This document shows, piece after piece, positions 61,220 to 64,000 of a stretch of 64,000 nucleotides of DNA. The notes under the pieces are model-generated. The model saw only the letters and a program-made list of their open reading frames with translations, ran no database searches and was not told where the DNA came from. Each line of letters begins with the position of its first letter. Position 1 is the first letter of the stretch. A program made the position numbers and the translations under genes. The DNA lies in contig NZ_RCWF01000002.1 of NCBI RefSeq assembly GCF_003667345.1, positions 186,001 to 250,000 on the forward strand, written 5' to 3'. The stretch is from Poseidonibacter antarcticus (GTDB taxonomy: Bacteria; Campylobacterota; Campylobacteria; Campylobacterales; Arcobacteraceae).

Positions 61220-61855
61220 TTAGCAAATGTGTTTAAGTACTTTATGAAAATTAGGTAGAGAAACAACATCACCTGCAATCATACTATCAATATGAATACC
61301 ACCTATTCTAACTCTTACTAATCTTAATGTAGGAAAACCCACAGCAGCTGTCATCTTTCTTATCTGACGTTTTTTCCCTTCATTAATTGTAATAGAAATC
61401 CAACTAGTAGGACCGTGTCTTTCATCTCTAATATTACGACCACGAGAGGGAAGTTTTGGCTCATCTGTAAGAGTGAATGCTTTACAAGGTAGAGTTAGAT
61501 ATTTGGTACTATTCACAGTAATCTCAACACCATTTTGAAGTTTTGATATTGCTTCTTCTGTAATCTCTCCGTCAACTTGAACGTAGTATTCTTTTTCTAT
61601 ACTTTTGTCTCTTACTTTGTAACTCATCATACCATCAGTTGTCAGTAATAATAAACCTTCAGAGTCATGATCTAATCGCCCTATTGCCATTGTATTATCA
61701 GGGAAGTTAGATAAATCACCTAATAACTTTTTCTTCCTTTTTGCTTCTTGTACAAACTGACTTAAAAAGCCATGTGGCTTAAATATTTTAAAATGCTGGT
61801 GTTTTTGGACTGTTTCGCAGGGTTCTATTAAATTGTTTTGATTAGTACTTGGCAT
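61220..61855 (-). CDS. rRNA pseudouridine synthase, RsuA/RluE family
   Basis: 211 residues. Catalytic Asp62 in GRLDHDSEGLL, plus EKEYYVQVDG near 88-97 and EGKKRQIRKM near 158-167. There is no N-terminal S4 domain, which fits RluE rather than RsuA or RluB; RluE modifies a uridine of 23S rRNA. The start leaves a polar N-terminal stretch of 20 residues. Upstream of hsp20 but with a separate promoter for the latter. Confidence 0.88.
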   Translation of the reverse strand: MPSTNQNNLIEPCETVQKHQHFKIFKPHGFLSQFVQEAKRKKKLLGDLSNFPDNTMAIGRLDHDSEGLLLLTTDGMMSYKVRDKSIEKEYYVQVDGEITEEAISKLQNGVEITVNSTKYLTLPCKAFTLTDEPKLPSRGRNIRDERHGPTSWISITINEGKKRQIRKMTAAVGFPTLRLVRVRIGGIHIDSMIAGDVVSLPNFHKVLKHIC

Positions 61856-61980
61856 TAGAAATTTCCTTGAACATAATGAATATAGGCTTTTTTTTTCAAA
61901 TTATATTCCTTTTATTTTAAATTATAATTAGTTTAGTATACTGTCCTTTGAATTTAAGAAAATCATTGTAAGGAAAATAT

Positions 61981-62325
61981 ATGAAGAGATCTATTGGAAT
62001 GAAAAGTTCTTATGCTTTAACAAATAATAGTGTAGATGATGAAATCACGCAAATATCAGCTGGTAACTTTGCTTTAGGATATGAAAGTAAAAGTGGGCTA
62101 TTTGTAGTTCAAAACTTTGGTCGTTCTGATACCAATTTAAATCAAGAAGTAAAAAATTGGATTGGTAAATATAAAAGATTTAAATTTTTCTATGCTTCAA
62201 GTCCTAAAAGTGCTTTTATAAAAGAGTGTAAAAATTATCATGCTTTTGATAAAAATAAGATAGATAATAAAACTCACCCAGAAAAACCTGAAAATACAGA
62301 TTATACTTGTCCTTATTGTAAATAA
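61981..62325 (+). CDS. Hypothetical protein with a C-terminal CPYC
   Basis: 114 residues. Strand-rich body (ITQISAGNFALGYESKSGLF near 22-41) and a Cys pair at the very end (YTCPYCK). A lone C-x2-C could bind a metal as a dimer or be redox active. AAGGAA precedes the ATG. No family recognised; its stop abuts the convergent hydrolase gene. Confidence 0.65.
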   Translation: MKRSIGMKSSYALTNNSVDDEITQISAGNFALGYESKSGLFVVQNFGRSDTNLNQEVKNWIGKYKRFKFFYASSPKSAFIKECKNYHAFDKNKIDNKTHPEKPENTDYTCPYCK

Positions 62326-63027
62326 TTAGGATAGACTCATCCATTTTCTTATTTCAAGGCTTAATTTTTTAGGCACCTCTAAAGGTAACATATGACTTGT
62401 TCCTTCTCTTGATACTTTTGTAATATGTTTATGTTCATTTGTAAAATTGTCTAAAGAACTATGAGTAAAAAGTCTATCTTTTGTACTATAGAATATTCGA
62501 ATCGGTAAGCGTAAAGAAATCATTTCTTTATGTAAATCTTTTCTTTTAAAGGTGCTATTCATTTGAATATTATAGACATTTTGTCCTAAATCTGTAAACA
62601 TATCTTTTATAAGTTTTATAAGTTCTTCATCATCTTTGTTGGATTCTTCAATTAAAGAGAGTACTTTTTTATGAGATAATCCTTTAAATCTTAAATTATT
62701 TATAAGAGCTAAAGTCTGTCTTCTTTTTTCAATCTCATCTGTTTTCATTTCACTTGGTGTTCCGGCTACTAGAAAAAGTCTATTTACTCTATTTGGATAA
62801 TTGATTGTAAAATATGTTGCAAGATATGCACCTAAAGAAAACCCTAAAAGATTTATTTTTTCATCTTTTATAGTCTTTCCTAACTCTCTTGCAGCTTCCT
62901 TGAAATCATCTGTTAAGGGAAGTGATAAATGAATTAATTCAAAATCATCTTCTAAAAAAGGTTTTAATCTTTTCCATAATCTTTCATCGGTCATAAGACC
63001 AGGAAGTAAATATATTTTTTCTTTCAT
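62326..63027 (-). CDS. Alpha/beta hydrolase
   Basis: 233 residues. Nucleophile Ser64 (GFSLGA), acid Asp in YSTKDRLF near 184, base His in EGTSHMLPLE near 210. It begins YLLPGLMTDERLW, as in small esterase-like hydrolases. Substrate unknown. It lies two bases after the cupin gene, so the two are co-expressed. Confidence 0.85.
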   Translation of the reverse strand: MKEKIYLLPGLMTDERLWKRLKPFLEDDFELIHLSLPLTDDFKEAARELGKTIKDEKINLLGFSLGAYLATYFTINYPNRVNRLFLVAGTPSEMKTDEIEKRRQTLALINNLRFKGLSHKKVLSLIEESNKDDEELIKLIKDMFTDLGQNVYNIQMNSTFKRKDLHKEMISLRLPIRIFYSTKDRLFTHSSLDNFTNEHKHITKVSREGTSHMLPLEVPKKLSLEIRKWMSLS

Positions 63028-63029
63028 TT

Positions 63030-63677
63030 TTACATATGACCTGTTTTTACAAAAATTATAGTTTCCTCATTAACATAAGGAAAGTGTTCACTCAAGTGAG
63101 GACTTCTTATCCAAGATCCTTTTGGATATTCTCCGTATTCATCTATAAACATTCCTTCAAGAACTAAAACTTCTTCTCCACCCCAATGTTTGTGTGGAAT
63201 AAACTTTTCACCTTTTGGCCATTTTACTAATGCTGTTTGTTCATGCAAGGGTTGAACCTCAAGATTACCTTGTCCAGCAAGCCAAGGAGATGTATTAGTA
63301 TCAATAATTACCTGTATTTTATCAGTAAAGAAGTTAGTTTTTCTAAAGATTACAAAACCTTTATCTGATTTTACTAATGACTCATCTTCTTGTGGTAATC
63401 TTAGATAAGTTCCTTTTGGATATTCACCATATTGATTAATATAAGTACCCTCTAATATAAAAATCTCGACACTATTTATTTTCTTTGTTTGATTTAATGA
63501 CGAGTTTTCATTTAATTTAATAAATGAAGTCTCTTCTTTATCTTTTATTGATAATACTTTTTTAAATACATTTTTATTTTCTGTTTCTTGCCATTTTATA
63601 GTATTGGTATCTATTAAAGCTCTTTTTTCATAATCACTATTCATTTTATTTACTTTTTTATTTTTATTTTTTAACAT
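63030..63677 (-). CDS. Duplicated cupin protein, ChrR-like
   Basis: 215 residues from the ATG at 63675-63677; a second ATG at 63644 is possible. Two cupin halves each end in GEYPKGT/S-W/Y-R-x-P. The second half keeps HKHWGGEEVLVLEG (metal histidines and glutamate); in the first the same place reads as a strand without histidines, so only one half can bind metal in the usual way. ChrR cupins bind zinc and act as anti-sigma factors, but no sigma factor gene is near. Confidence 0.8.
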   Translation of the reverse strand: MLKNKNKKVNKMNSDYEKRALIDTNTIKWQETENKNVFKKVLSIKDKEETSFIKLNENSSLNQTKKINSVEIFILEGTYINQYGEYPKGTYLRLPQEDESLVKSDKGFVIFRKTNFFTDKIQVIIDTNTSPWLAGQGNLEVQPLHEQTALVKWPKGEKFIPHKHWGGEEVLVLEGMFIDEYGEYPKGSWIRSPHLSEHFPYVNEETIIFVKTGHM

Positions 63678-63682
63678 AAATT

Positions 63683-64000
63683 CTATTTTAAGTAAGTCAA
63701 AATCTCTTCATTGATATTAAGAGGTTTTGGTTTAATATCTTTCATTAAATTTTTAAAGTTTAATACTAGTTCATCTTTATTTTGTAAAGTCACTTTTTGA
63801 TTAGATTTGATTAAATAAACAGTAAAATCACTTAAGAACGAATTGATAAAAGACATCCATTGGGCTATTAGCCCTTTAAAGTCTAATGATTTTATATTTA
63901 CTTTTGCATCATCATTATTAGCAATAATAGCTTGATATTCTTCTAATTTATAGTAAGTTCTTAAAAAACTTGAAGCTCTGTTTTTAAGTTTATTTTTTAA
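63683..64000 (-). CDS. C-terminal part of an unknown protein (partial)
   Basis: The frame is open to the window edge and gives 105 residues before the TAG at 63683-63685. Helical, with SSFLRTYYKLEEYQAIIAN, DFKGLIAQWMSFINSFLSDF and a Lys-rich end. No signature allows a family call. Its stop lies five bases before the cupin start, so it is probably the upstream gene of the same operon. Confidence 0.7.
   Translation of the reverse strand, partial: LKNKLKNRASSFLRTYYKLEEYQAIIANNDDAKVNIKSLDFKGLIAQWMSFINSFLSDFTVYLIKSNQKVTLQNKDELVLNFKNLMKDIKPKPLNINEEILTYLK

Overview
The window is visibly AT-rich, with short intergenic gaps and A/T-ending codons. Its gene set points to Campylobacterota, most likely the family Arcobacteraceae: a 395-residue DapD, a compact PriA, an ftsE-ftsX-envC run, a hyp operon with a NicO-type nickel permease, a complete liv operon, and a very large retention-module adhesin. 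This placement is inferred from gene families and lengths, not from a search. No rRNA, tRNA or CRISPR array was found.

Layout. 0-7 kb (mostly +): end of ftsE, ftsX, an EnvC-like amidase activator, a membrane protein, a YaiI/DUF188 protein, a stand-alone DUF234 protein, an FkbM methyltransferase, then an AraC regulator (-) and a Gate-domain membrane protein. 7-14.7 kb (-): RidA, ABC-F ATPase, dapD, a run of ZapB-like, ZapA-like, pseudopilin and priA genes, a TerB-like protein and MarC. 14.9-19.5 kb (-): livJ-livH-livM-livG-livF, with two strong hairpins after livJ. 19.6-23.9 kb (-): nickel permease-hypB-hypC-hypD-hypE-hypA, the NiFe-hydrogenase maturation set. 24-25.3 kb: a possibly domesticated IS1595-type transposase and msrA.

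25.3-30.7 kb is an accessory island bounded by two decayed insertion-sequence ends in the same orientation. It holds a haloalkane dehalogenase, a TetR regulator, a small membrane protein, a TfoX-N protein, a broken XRE regulator and a membrane-anchored protein with four 120-residue repeats resembling beta/gamma-crystallins. 30.7-41.3 kb is mixed housekeeping: SIMPL, HemD with an extra N-terminal domain, SirB/CbiX, DUF3010, DUF2721, DUF302, a methyltransferase, an EmrE-like exporter, RNase HI with an N-terminal extension, a membrane GH17 protein, a broken zinc-type alcohol dehydrogenase and a DRE-TIM aldolase.

41.5-50.5 kb: an aldehyde dehydrogenase, the 1809-residue adhesin and small unknown genes. 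50.6-55.8 kb is a D-amino-acid (alanine) utilisation locus: alr, an AGCS Na+/alanine symporter, dadA and ridA on one strand, with a divergent YheO/DauR-type regulator; both facing promoters are readable. 56-64 kb: two lipoproteins, a WtpA-like binding protein without a signal peptide, YaeQ, rhodanese, a TenA-like protein, an hsp20 gene with tandem CIRCE operators over a near-consensus promoter, a pseudouridine synthase, an alpha/beta hydrolase, a duplicated cupin protein and a partial unknown gene.

Points most worth a second look: the ZapB/ZapA-like miniature pair before priA; two intact genes whose ribosome-binding sites point at ATC and ATA instead of ATG; the IS-bounded island with the repeat protein; the cytosolic WtpA-like protein; the layered heat-shock control region; and the adhesin with a retention module but no visible LapG-type cleavage site.
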